Below, in pieces: positions 18,037 through 26,746 of a DNA stretch of 64,000 bases. Numbering within the stretch: position 1 is the first letter of the stretch; every line of letters begins with the position of its first letter. A program made the translations under genes and the position numbers. The notes under the pieces are model-generated. The model did no database searches and was not told the origin of the DNA. It saw nothing but the letters and a program-made list of their open reading frames with translations. Source of the DNA: Oscillatoriales cyanobacterium USR001 (lineage in GTDB: Bacteria; Cyanobacteriota; Cyanobacteriia; Cyanobacteriales; Microcoleaceae); assembly GCA_001698425.1 (NCBI GenBank), contig MBRE01000055.1, forward strand, positions 59,547 to 123,546. The letters are read 5' to 3'.

Positions 18037-18477
18037 ATGAGTCAAGTTAACCCTATTGGTGAAACCGACACAAAAACTGAAACACTTCCAGTAGATGTCA
18101 ATCTGGAAAAGCCGGGTGCGATCGCGATATTAGATTCCGCAGAGGAATCAGCCGAATCGCAGGTCCAGTTAAAAGACATCGTAGACCAAGTAGTTACCAT
18201 CTTTTCTGAACTGCCAATGTACGTAGTTAGTTTATTTCAAAACTACCAAAAACCAATTATTACTATTGGTTTAATTGTCGCAGCAGGCATCACGCTTAAG
18301 GTAACTTTGGCAGTGATAGATACCCTTAATGATGTACCTTTGCTATCTCCCATTTTTGAGTTAGTAGGTATGGGCTACACAGGTTGGTTTGTTTATCGCT
18401 ATTTATTCCGTGCCGCTAGTCGTCAAGAATTGTCATCGGAAATTACAGCTTTGAAAGAACAAGTTTTGGGTAAATAA
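18037..18477 (+). CDS. CAAD-domain thylakoid membrane protein
   Basis: A 146-residue protein with an acidic, poorly ordered N-terminus, two hydrophobic segments (about residues 77-98 and 110-130) and a short charged tail. This is the layout of the CAAD domain, also found appended to some cyanobacterial aminoacyl-tRNA synthetases and in plant CURT1-like proteins, where it anchors to thylakoid membranes. I start at the ATG at 18037, which has GAGG 9 nt upstream, rather than a GTG at 18022 that overlaps this ribosome binding site. Confidence 0.82.
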   Translation: MSQVNPIGETDTKTETLPVDVNLEKPGAIAILDSAEESAESQVQLKDIVDQVVTIFSELPMYVVSLFQNYQKPIITIGLIVAAGITLKVTLAVIDTLNDVPLLSPIFELVGMGYTGWFVYRYLFRAASRQELSSEITALKEQVLGK

Positions 18478-18494
18478 GGAAGAAGGAAAAGGTA

Positions 18495-18597
18495 ATATCA
18501 TTTCCGTTTACTTCGGAATTGTATTATTATAAAGTTCTTGAGGGCGGGTTTGCCGAGATATTTTAATAAGTATCGACAAATTCTATAAACCCGCCCC
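18495..18597. repeat. Dispersed palindromic element, copy 2
   Basis: Second copy of the element at 8516-8617, with the same ends and inner GGCGGGTTTGCC and AAACCCGCCCC arms. It sits between the convergent CAAD gene and a small hypothetical gene, where it could serve as a terminator hairpin. Confidence 0.8.
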
Positions 18598-18622
18598 TTT
18601 TCCCATACTTCTTACTTCTTTC

Positions 18623-18847
18623 TTAATTTTTTTCAAAATACTGCTTATACAATTCCTTGATCAAGCTTTCTAATTCATCTTCAGGACAGCATTCAATTAA
18701 AGCCGCAAAAATTGCTAATAATTTGGCAGCACTTTCTCCTAACATTGGGCTTAATCCCCAAACGTCATGTACCCAATCTTGAGGGCGATCGTCTTCAAAG
18801 ACAAATCGTTCTAGTAGTTGTTTGGCTTCTATTTTGGAAATTGGCAT
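18623..18847 (-). CDS. Small conserved hypothetical protein
   Basis: A 74-residue acidic protein (MPISKIEAKQLLERF...). It is largely alpha-helical by composition, with Leu/Ala-rich stretches and clusters of Glu, and no signal peptide or membrane segment. I recognise no domain. An ATG and an open frame bounded by repeats on both sides support it as a gene. Function unknown. Confidence 0.55.
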   Translation of the reverse strand: MPISKIEAKQLLERFVFEDDRPQDWVHDVWGLSPMLGESAAKLLAIFAALIECCPEDELESLIKELYKQYFEKN

Positions 18848-18869
18848 AGGGTTTATACTTTTTTACTAA

Positions 18870-18967
18870 GGAATGAAAATTAAATAATTTGATGATTTGG
18901 TTTGTAGTAAGCGCTTTAGCGCTCTTTGCGCTTACTACAAACAAACTAATTATTTAATTTCTATTCC
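18870..18967. repeat. MITE-like palindrome, GGAATGAAAATTAAATAATT family
   Basis: A 98-bp element whose ends GGAATGAAAATTAAATAATT and AATTATTTAATTTCTATTCC are inverted copies, with an inner arm GTAGTAAGCGC / GCGCTTACTAC. Related copies occur at 25669-25740 and near 63882. Confidence 0.75.
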
Positions 18968-18980
18968 TAACTCTTTCTGA

Positions 18981-19568
18981 TTAAATTTGATAATCTAAAA
19001 ACTCTACATTGTGTAGAACAATTCGATGCACAGAAAGGCGATTAATTATACCTTTTTGCTCAAAGTTATTCAGGGCGCGAGTAATTGTCACGCGGGTTGT
19101 ACCCAGGATTTCAGCAATGTCTTGATGGGTTAATCCCAAATCGATTAACTGTCCATTTTTTACCTGCGAACCAAACTTTTTAGCCAGCCAAGCTAACAGA
19201 TGAAAGAGCATAGCATCAACCTTTCTATAGCCCCGAATTAACATAAAATCTTCCGCTTGTTGCAGATGATCGAGTAAAACATCTCTAGCATTATACCAAG
19301 TTTCAGTAGGCAGTGGAATTGCTTCGACTTTTGTTAGGCATTCAATTTGATAAGGATCGCAGTTAGACATAATTTTGCCCACTACGTCTCCTGGTCCCCA
19401 CATTCCCAAGGGGACGGGGGAGCCATCTTCCAACCATGTCAATGTACGCACTACTCCGGTTTCAATTTGCCAGAGAAATAGTTGGCTGTTGGGCAGCAGC
19501 GAGCGGCGGCTAAACTGATGTTTGCTTATCTCACTGGGGCGAATGGATAACAGGGGGGTGACACTCAT
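18981..19568 (-). CDS. Crp/Fnr-family transcriptional regulator
   Basis: A 195-residue regulator with an N-terminal cyclic-nucleotide-binding-like beta domain (about residues 15-110) and a C-terminal winged helix with recognition segment TRVTITRALNNFEQKG near 157-172. The N-terminal domain is short and lacks the RxAxV-type phosphate cassette typical of cAMP binding, so the effector is unknown. It is divergent from a histidine kinase with a 200-bp gap. No direct link to the RiPP island is visible, which has Fur boxes instead. Confidence 0.87.
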   Translation of the reverse strand: MSVTPLLSIRPSEISKHQFSRRSLLPNSQLFLWQIETGVVRTLTWLEDGSPVPLGMWGPGDVVGKIMSNCDPYQIECLTKVEAIPLPTETWYNARDVLLDHLQQAEDFMLIRGYRKVDAMLFHLLAWLAKKFGSQVKNGQLIDLGLTHQDIAEILGTTRVTITRALNNFEQKGIINRLSVHRIVLHNVEFLDYQI

Positions 19569-19770
19569 AGGGATACCAATTGGTGATTAAAGCTTAAAAA
19601 ACAATGAAAGTCTCACAGTAAAAAATATATTTTGCTATATACTACTGTAATCTGATAGAGTAACCGTAGTTAAAGGGTGTGTCAAGCTCTGCCATGAAAC
19701 TTCTGTAAAACTCCCTAAACGCCCATTCTTCAAGGTATGGGATTATTCTTCTCAAGGAAAAATCAGCCTA

Positions 19771-21750
19771 ATGTCAGCTAAGAATCAGACTGCTACCAAT
19801 AATTTGTTAAATTCAGCAATCCGTGTTTTATCGGGATATCGCCGCTACATCTTGGGGGGAGTGACTCTTTGTGTGGGGATGGGATTATCGGCGATCGCCT
19901 CAAATGCAGTGCATAACTGGGAAGAAAAATTTATGCAGGCTGAACTTCAGGAACGCCTCGATCGAGTAGCTACAGACATTGAGAGAGAGATTCAAAGCAA
20001 TTTAGAGGTAGTGCGGGCGGCGGGAACTTTTTACAGTACATCTGAAGATGTGAAAGAAGAGGCGTTTCAAAGATTCGTGCAATCTGCTAAATATAGACAT
20101 CCGAGCTTAAAAGCGATCGCGTGGCTTCCCCGCATATCCAACCCACAGCAGCAGGAATTTTTCCCATATTATATTACTCCCTCTCCTCACCGCGAAACAC
20201 CTTTAGCTTTTGATTTGGCGATCGATTCAACTCACCGATCGGACTTAGAAAAAGCAGCGAAAAGAGAGGAAATAATCGCCTCGGTTCGTCAATTATCATT
20301 AACAAATAATCAACCGAGCTTCTTCGTATTCCAGCCAATTTTTAGGAGCGCCGATCCTGAAAATAACTCCTCTTTAAGTCACGAAGAATTGAAAGGTTTT
20401 ACACTAGGAATATTTCTAATTAATCCCATTGTCAAATCTGCCGTACAGGATACAAAACTCAACTCAATTAATTTCTACTTACAAGACATAATGGCTCCAG
20501 AAGGGGAGAAGTTTTTAGCTTTTTACGAAGGGAAAAAAAACCGCGTAATCACAGATAACAATAACGTACAGCAATTGCAAATTGGTCAAAGAGTTTATTG
20601 CCCTGATGGGAGTAGTTGCACTCGCATCCTCAATATTGAGAATCGCAGATGGTTGTTACAACTGTTATTAACATCTGAATATATGACACCTCAAAAATAT
20701 TGGCGTTCCTTGGCGACATTAGCTCTGGGAATAATATTAACTGCGATTATCACAGTTTATGTAATTAGCTTATTAAGCTATACTGAACGAATTGAAAAAG
20801 TGGCAGTAGAACGGACGGCTAAATCTAAACAACTTGAGCAAACTTTAGAGGAGTTGCAACAAACCCAAGCTCAATTAGTTCAAACTGAAAAAATGTCTAG
20901 TTTAGGCTTGTTAGTTGCTGGTGTAGCCCATGAAATTAATAATCCAGTTAATTTTATTGGTGGCAATTTGCATCATGCTAATGAATACACTAAAGATTTA
21001 TTGGGATTAGTTGAATTATATCAGCAACATTATCCAAAGCCATGCCCAGAAATTTTAGAATATATCGAACTGATTGAGTTTGATTTTCTAATTCAGGATT
21101 TACCCAAACTACTATCTTCTATGAAAACTGGGGCGGAACGCATTATTGAGATCGTGCAAAATTTACGGAACTTTTCTCGCCTAGATGAGAGTGAAATGAA
21201 ACTTGTTAACATCCATGAAGGGATCGACAGCACTCTATTAATTCTACAAAGTAGGCTGAAAGCTAAACCTAACTCTCCACAGATTGAAGTAGTTAAGATT
21301 TATGGAAATTTACCTTTGGTAGAGTGCTATGCTGGACAATTAAATCAAGTGTTTATGAATATTATTGCTAATGCGATCGATGCACTAGATAGTTACAATC
21401 AAGAACGCAGTTATCAGGACGCTGTAGCAAATCCAAGTATTATTAAAATTGTTACGCATACTTTGCATTCAGACAAAGTTTTGGTGCGAATTAGTGACAA
21501 TGGACCTGGCATCAGAGAGGAGGTAAAGAAACGACTATTCGATCCATTTTTCACAACTAAACCAGTGGGAAAAGGAACGGGATTAGGGCTTTCGATCAGC
21601 TATCAAATTATAGTAGATAAACATAAAGGTTCGATCCGCTGCGACTCTGCACCGGGAAACGGGACAGAATTTGTGATTGAAATTCCGCTGCGACAACAAG
21701 TTAAGGAAACTGCACCAATTATGCCTTTAAAAGTATCAGAGGTGGCGTAA
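19771..21750 (+). CDS. CHASE-domain sensor histidine kinase
   Basis: A 659-residue membrane sensor. A transmembrane segment at about residues 27-46 and another at about 312-335 flank a periplasmic CHASE domain (RVATDIEREIQSNLEVVRAAGTF). A coiled-coil linker follows, then the phospho-acceptor box GVAHEINNP near 388, and the ATPase domain with N box IIANAIDAL, G1 DNGPGI and G2 GTGLGLS. It senses an unknown small molecule and signals by phosphotransfer; no response regulator is adjacent. Confidence 0.92.
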   Translation: MSAKNQTATNNLLNSAIRVLSGYRRYILGGVTLCVGMGLSAIASNAVHNWEEKFMQAELQERLDRVATDIEREIQSNLEVVRAAGTFYSTSEDVKEEAFQRFVQSAKYRHPSLKAIAWLPRISNPQQQEFFPYYITPSPHRETPLAFDLAIDSTHRSDLEKAAKREEIIASVRQLSLTNNQPSFFVFQPIFRSADPENNSSLSHEELKGFTLGIFLINPIVKSAVQDTKLNSINFYLQDIMAPEGEKFLAFYEGKKNRVITDNNNVQQLQIGQRVYCPDGSSCTRILNIENRRWLLQLLLTSEYMTPQKYWRSLATLALGIILTAIITVYVISLLSYTERIEKVAVERTAKSKQLEQTLEELQQTQAQLVQTEKMSSLGLLVAGVAHEINNPVNFIGGNLHHANEYTKDLLGLVELYQQHYPKPCPEILEYIELIEFDFLIQDLPKLLSSMKTGAERIIEIVQNLRNFSRLDESEMKLVNIHEGIDSTLLILQSRLKAKPNSPQIEVVKIYGNLPLVECYAGQLNQVFMNIIANAIDALDSYNQERSYQDAVANPSIIKIVTHTLHSDKVLVRISDNGPGIREEVKKRLFDPFFTTKPVGKGTGLGLSISYQIIVDKHKGSIRCDSAPGNGTEFVIEIPLRQQVKETAPIMPLKVSEVA

Positions 21751-21832
21751 ATAGCTTAAAACTACATTCCGCAGGTAGCGATCGCACACAAAATTATTAC
21801 AAAATTATTTAGGTTAGTAGAATAAAATATGC

Positions 21833-21838
21833 TATAAT
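21833..21838 (+). promoter_or_regulatory. Putative extended -10 element of cobN
   Basis: TATAAT preceded by TGC forms an extended -10 hexamer 60 bp upstream of the cobN start. A -35 element is weak (TTTAGG about 17 bp upstream). The 148-bp leader shows no recognisable cobalamin riboswitch. Confidence 0.4.
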
Positions 21839-21898
21839 CATCTCCTCAAACGTTAATGACCTTACCAATTACCAAATTCACCATTTAAAGGTAAAAAA

Positions 21899-24800
21899 AT
21901 GCACCGCATAGCCGCTACACCGGGAGGGTGGAACCCTCAATCAGAAGGTGTTATTTTCCTGCAACAAACACCCGGCGATATCGTATTAATTACCGCTGCT
22001 GATACGGAAATTCAAACTATTGCAACAGCACAATCAAAACTACCAGTAGGATTTCCCTCTCTGCGAGTAGCTAATCTCTTAAATTTACAGCAACAATTAA
22101 CTATTGATACCTACGCCGAGGAAGTTTTAGCTAAGGCAAAAGTGATAATTTTGCGCTTATTGGGAGGGCGTGCTTATTGGTCTTATGGGTTAGAAGTTGT
22201 ACGAGAAACCGTAGAAAAAAGTCAGGCTAAATTAATAGTAATACCTGGAGACGATCGACCAGATCCAGATTTAATGAGCCATTCCAATGTCTCATTATCA
22301 GTAGTTAATCAACTATGGTGTTACTTAACAGAAAGTGGCGTGGAGAATGTCGTTAATGCCTTGAAATTTGTCGCTGATATTGGCTGGCAAACTGGTTATA
22401 ATCCTCCATCGCCTCAAGCAGTGTCCCGCGTAGGAATTTATGATTATCAAACCGATTTGCTATCTAATGCTGGGAAGGTAGGTATTTTGTTTTATCGCGC
22501 TCACTATTTGTCTGGTAATTTAGCACCAATTGACGCACTTTGTCAAGCTTTAACAGAAAGAAATTTAACGCCTATTCCAGTATTTGTCTCATCTTTGCGG
22601 GAACCAGATGTACAAGCAGAATTAGAACAATATTTTCAGCCAAAAGATGCCGATTCTATTCAATTATTACTTAATACTACCAGCTTTGCGATCTCAGGTT
22701 TCCGCAGTCAAGATCGAGAATTAGATAGTATAAAATCTCTCAATGTTCCCGTATTGCAAGTAATCTTTAGCAGTGGTACGGCGACTGATTGGCAAACAGA
22801 TTTTCAAGGACTTTCGCCTCGCGATGTGGCGATGAATGTTGCCTTACCAGAAGTAGATGGTAAAATTATTACTAGGGCAGTTTCTTTTAAGGCAATACAG
22901 ACTTGGAATAGTTACTTAGAAACGGATGTTGTGGGTTATGAACCTGTGCAAGATAGAATTGATTTTGTAGCAGAATTAGCCGCTAATTGGGTGCGACTGC
23001 GACAAACTCCAATTGCTGGCAAACGCATAGCATTAATTCTCGCAAATTATCCGACTCGCGATGGTAGATTAGCGAATGGTGTTGGGTTAGATACTCCGGC
23101 GAGTTGTGTCGAAATTCTCAAGGCTTTACACGCAGTTGGCTATCAAATTGATAATATTCCGAGTAGCGGCGATGAGTTAATTAAAATGCTAACATCTGGC
23201 GTAACAAATGACCCGGAAGGCTGGGAATTGCGACCAATTCAGCAACATTTAAGTTTAGAGGAATATCAACAATATTTTGCAACTTTACCTCAGCCAGTAC
23301 AAGATGGAATTAGTCAAAGATGGCAGTTAGAAACTCATAATTCTCATAATTTTCAATTTGCGATTCCTGGAATTCAACTAGGTAATATTTTTATCGGTAT
23401 TCAACCCCCACGCGGCTATGAAATTGACCCAACATTAAATTATCACGCGCCAGATTTAGCCCCTACTCATAATTATTTAGCTTACTACTATTGGCTCAGG
23501 GAAAAATTTGGAACTCAGGCAATTGTTCATGTAGGAAAACATGGTAATTTGGAATGGCTACCTGGTAAAAGTATCGCTTTATCTAGTAATTGTTATCCAG
23601 AAGTTGCCCTTGGTCCTTTACCTCATCTTTATCCATTTATTGTTAACGATCCCGGCGAGGGATCTCAAGCGAAAAGACGGGCGCAAGCTGTAATTATCGA
23701 TCATCTTACTCCGCCGATGACACGGGCGGAACTTTATGGTCCATTGCAACAATTAGAAGCTTTAATTGATGAATATTATGAAGCTCAAAGTTTAGATCCT
23801 TCTAGGTTATCAATAATTCGCGATCGCATCCTTAATCTTGCTAATCAAGAAAACTTACATCAAGATTTATCCTTTGTCAATCAGGAAATCATAGAAGCCA
23901 AATTTACAGAATTTCTCAGTCAAACAGATGGTTATCTTTGCGAACTTAAAGAAGCACAAATTAGGGATGGTTTGCACATTTTTGGGCAATGTCCCCAAGG
24001 GCGACAGTTACGAGATTTAATTATCGCAATTGCCCGTCATCCCGCCACTAATCGCTTAGGTTTAACCCGTGCGATCGCTAAAGATTGGCAATTAGATTTT
24101 GATCCGTTAACCGCCGATATGTCGATGGAATTTACAGATAATTTATTCCCTAATTTTCAGCCTCATAATGTCGGAGATGTAGTTGAAAAAATAGAACAAT
24201 ACGCAATTGAATTAGTTGACAATTTAATCCAAAATTTCCACCCCAAATATACGCCCTACCCGTTATCTGTAGCTCAACAAGAATTAGAGTGGATTAGTAA
24301 CTATTTACTACCTGCATTGCAACAAACAAACCAAGAAATTACTAACCTTTTGCGCGGACTAAATGGGTATTATATCCCTAGTGGTTCATCGGGAGCCCCA
24401 ACTAGAGGAAGACCCGATGTATTACCCACAGGCAAAAATTTTTACTCCGTAGATATTCGTGCTATACCAACAGAAACCGCCGGTCGAATTGGGCGACTCG
24501 CCGCCGAATCTTTAATCGAAAGATACACCCAAGAAAATGGCGAATATCCTAAAACTTTAGGGTTGTCAATTTGGGGAACTTCCACCATGCGAACCGGGGG
24601 CGATGATATCGCAGAAGCCTTAGCATTACTAGGAGTTCAACCAATTTGGGATGGCCCATCGCGGCGAGTAATTGACTTTGAAATATTGCCAGTTTCAGTA
24701 TTAGGAAGACCTCGAATTGATGTCACCTTAAGAATCTCTGGATTTTTTCGGGATGCGTTTCCTAATTTAATAGATTTATTTGATTCAGCAGTACAAGCAG

Positions 24801-25675
24801 TTGCTAATTTAAACGAACCGCCAGAAGAAAATCCTTTGGCATTTCAAGTACAAAAAGAAACTGCATCTTGGCAATTAATGGGGCTAAATGAAGAAGTAGC
24901 TAAAACTCGATCTAGTTATCGCGTATTTGGTTCAAAACCGGGGGCTTATGGTGCAGGAATCCAAGGTTTGATTGATTCTCAAAATTGGACAGGGGATGCA
25001 GATTTAGCCAAAGCTTATATTAATTGGAGTAGTTACGCTTACACGGCTTCTCACAGTAATAATACAAAAGCATCAGTTGAGAATTATTGGGGACAATCAG
25101 CACCAGAAGCCTTTGAAAAACGCCTAAGTGAAATGCAAATTGTCCTGCACAATCAAGATAATCGCGAACATGATATATTAGATTCAGATGATTATTATCA
25201 ATTTCAAGGTGGAATGACTGTTGCGGTTCGGACATTACGGGGGGAAAATCCTCATACTTATTTCGGGGATAATTCTATTCCTGAAAATCCCAAAGTGCGA
25301 CAATTAAGCCAAGAAATTGCGCGGGTTTATCGTTCCCGTGTGGTTAATCCGAAATGGATTGCTGGAGTGATGCGTCACGGTTACAAAGGGGCTTTTGAAA
25401 TGGCCGCAACAATTGATTATTTATTTGCTTATAGTGCGACAGCAAAATGTGTTGAAGATTTTATGTATGAAGGAGTGGCAAATGCTTATTTATTTGATGA
25501 AAAAGTGCAGGAATTTATTCAAGAAAAGAATCCTTGGGCGTTGCGAGATATGGCAGAAAGGTTGTTAGAAGCGCATCAGCGGGGGTTGTGGCAAAAAGTG
25601 GATGTGAAGGTGTTAGAAGAGTTGCGATCGCTGGTTCATCAAGCAGAAGGCGCGATCGAATCTGCTAAGGAATGA
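21899..25675 (+). CDS. cobN: Cobaltochelatase subunit CobN
   Basis: A 1258-residue homologue of the large chelatase subunit (CobN/ChlH/BchH family) that binds the corrin ring and inserts cobalt with ATPase partners during vitamin B12 synthesis. Family blocks are clear: HVGKHGNLEWLPGKS near residue 545, GSSGAPTRGRPDVLPTGKNFYSVD near 835 (in parts), WGTSTMRTGGDD near 895 and MRHGYKGAFEMAAT near 1159. The length fits CobN. Cyanobacterial ChlH proteins are longer and differ in the N-terminus, so CobN is preferred. It appears as a single-gene unit. Confidence 0.9.
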   Translation: MHRIAATPGGWNPQSEGVIFLQQTPGDIVLITAADTEIQTIATAQSKLPVGFPSLRVANLLNLQQQLTIDTYAEEVLAKAKVIILRLLGGRAYWSYGLEVVRETVEKSQAKLIVIPGDDRPDPDLMSHSNVSLSVVNQLWCYLTESGVENVVNALKFVADIGWQTGYNPPSPQAVSRVGIYDYQTDLLSNAGKVGILFYRAHYLSGNLAPIDALCQALTERNLTPIPVFVSSLREPDVQAELEQYFQPKDADSIQLLLNTTSFAISGFRSQDRELDSIKSLNVPVLQVIFSSGTATDWQTDFQGLSPRDVAMNVALPEVDGKIITRAVSFKAIQTWNSYLETDVVGYEPVQDRIDFVAELAANWVRLRQTPIAGKRIALILANYPTRDGRLANGVGLDTPASCVEILKALHAVGYQIDNIPSSGDELIKMLTSGVTNDPEGWELRPIQQHLSLEEYQQYFATLPQPVQDGISQRWQLETHNSHNFQFAIPGIQLGNIFIGIQPPRGYEIDPTLNYHAPDLAPTHNYLAYYYWLREKFGTQAIVHVGKHGNLEWLPGKSIALSSNCYPEVALGPLPHLYPFIVNDPGEGSQAKRRAQAVIIDHLTPPMTRAELYGPLQQLEALIDEYYEAQSLDPSRLSIIRDRILNLANQENLHQDLSFVNQEIIEAKFTEFLSQTDGYLCELKEAQIRDGLHIFGQCPQGRQLRDLIIAIARHPATNRLGLTRAIAKDWQLDFDPLTADMSMEFTDNLFPNFQPHNVGDVVEKIEQYAIELVDNLIQNFHPKYTPYPLSVAQQELEWISNYLLPALQQTNQEITNLLRGLNGYYIPSGSSGAPTRGRPDVLPTGKNFYSVDIRAIPTETAGRIGRLAAESLIERYTQENGEYPKTLGLSIWGTSTMRTGGDDIAEALALLGVQPIWDGPSRRVIDFEILPVSVLGRPRIDVTLRISGFFRDAFPNLIDLFDSAVQAVANLNEPPEENPLAFQVQKETASWQLMGLNEEVAKTRSSYRVFGSKPGAYGAGIQGLIDSQNWTGDADLAKAYINWSSYAYTASHSNNTKASVENYWGQSAPEAFEKRLSEMQIVLHNQDNREHDILDSDDYYQFQGGMTVAVRTLRGENPHTYFGDNSIPENPKVRQLSQEIARVYRSRVVNPKWIAGVMRHGYKGAFEMAATIDYLFAYSATAKCVEDFMYEGVANAYLFDEKVQEFIQEKNPWALRDMAERLLEAHQRGLWQKVDVKVLEELRSLVHQAEGAIESAKE

Positions 25676-25740
25676 AAAGGTTCGTAGTAAGCGCTTTAGC
25701 GCTAAAGCGCTTACTACGAACAAGCGAATTATTTAATTTC
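25669..25740. repeat. Palindromic element with a 40-bp perfect inverted repeat
   Basis: Bases 25681-25720 form a perfect palindrome built on GTAGTAAGCGCTTTAGC. The flanks carry GGAATGAAAA on the left and AATTATTTAATTT on the right, as in the element at 18870-18967. It overlaps the cobN stop codon and lies between convergent cobN and trmD, so it may act as a terminator. Confidence 0.75.
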
Positions 25741-25757
25741 AGTTTAGTAGTGAAATT

Positions 25758-26435
25758 TCACAATTCATTCAACAAATCTGGCCGCCTTTGGCGGGTCCTT
25801 TCAATTTGCTGCGATCGCCGCCATTTATCAATCTCAGCATGATTTCCTGATAATAATACATCAGGAACTTTTAATCCTCGAAAATCCGCCGGTCGCGTAT
25901 AATGGGGATAATCTAACAATCCATCTTCAAAACTATCCAAAGCCAGCGACTCAGCCTTTCCTACTGTTCCGGGTAATAATCTGATTACCCCATTAATCAA
26001 AGCTAAAGCTGGAATTTCACCCCCGGTAAGTACAAAATCTCCTAAAGATATCTCGCGAGTTACTAAATGCAAAACTCGCTCATCTACACCTTCATAATTG
26101 CCACAAATTAAAACTAATTGATCGTAATTATTTACCAAATCTCGAAATAATTGTTGCTTGATTGTCTCGCCTTGGGGAGTTAGTAAAATTACTTCCCGTC
26201 TGGGTAAAATTGGTAAGGATTCTACCGCCGCAAAAATTGGTTCTGGTTTCATTACCATTCCCACACCGCCGCCATAGGGTTCATCATCAACTCGCTGATG
26301 TCGATCGCTGGTAAAATCGCGAGGATTTACTAAATTTACCTCGGCAATTTGTTTGGCTAAAGCTTTCGCTATTAGTCCCGAAGCGAGGGGAGTTGAGAAA
26401 AAATCTGGAAATAGAGTTAGGATGTCAAAGCGCAC
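25758..26435 (-). CDS. trmD: tRNA (guanine-37 N1)-methyltransferase TrmD
   Basis: A SPOUT-fold methylase that modifies G37 of tRNAs to prevent frameshifting. Signature blocks: FDILTLFPDFF at the N-terminus, RVDDEPYGGGVGMVMKPEPI near residue 55 (in parts), ICGNYEGVDERV near 112 and SLGDFVLTGGE near 132. I set the start at the GTG at 26435 because family members begin at this point (M/V-RFDILTLF). An ATG-initiated extension to 26537 would read into a palindromic element and matches nothing. Length 225 residues, as usual for cyanobacterial TrmD. Confidence 0.9.
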   Translation of the reverse strand: MRFDILTLFPDFFSTPLASGLIAKALAKQIAEVNLVNPRDFTSDRHQRVDDEPYGGGVGMVMKPEPIFAAVESLPILPRREVILLTPQGETIKQQLFRDLVNNYDQLVLICGNYEGVDERVLHLVTREISLGDFVLTGGEIPALALINGVIRLLPGTVGKAESLALDSFEDGLLDYPHYTRPADFRGLKVPDVLLSGNHAEIDKWRRSQQIERTRQRRPDLLNEL

Positions 26436-26516
26436 GAGGTTATTAGATTTAGTGAGATTTTTAGTAGGGGCAATCCCCCTGTGGTTGCCCTCGATCGATG
26501 GCAGTAGATAGGGGTA

Positions 26517-26718
26517 GGCACGGGGCATTGGTGTCAACTTAAGCCGAAATCCCGCCAGGGACTAAAGTCCCTGTCTAATAGCTAAAGTCCTCTGAAGAGG
26601 ACTGAAGAAAATTGTTAAATTCATTAGTCCTCTTCAGAGGACTTTAGCTTTGAGACAGGGGTTTTAACCCCTGGCGGACTAAGGGTTTGAGCCTAAGTTG
26701 ACACCAATGGGCACGGGG
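26517..26718. mobile_element. MITE with 18-bp terminal inverted repeats and 9-bp target duplication
   Basis: A 184-bp non-coding element (26526-26709) with ends CATTGGTGTCAACTTA and TAAGTTGACACCAATG, nested arms (GGACTTTAG, CCTCTTCAGAGGA) and flanking direct repeats GGCACGGGG at 26517-26525 and 26710-26718. Transposase-dependent mobility is inferred from this structure; no transposase is in the window. Confidence 0.82.
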
Positions 26719-26746
26719 GCACTACCCCTACAATATTTGCACAACA

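Noticed and set aside
21751..21898. Cobalamin riboswitch upstream of cobN
   Set aside because: The leader is only 148 bp, AT-rich, and I could not find a B12-box-like sequence or the expected fold.
26436..26537. N-terminal extension of TrmD to an upstream ATG
   Set aside because: The extension starts in a MITE and lacks family similarity; a GTG at 26435 matches the usual start.
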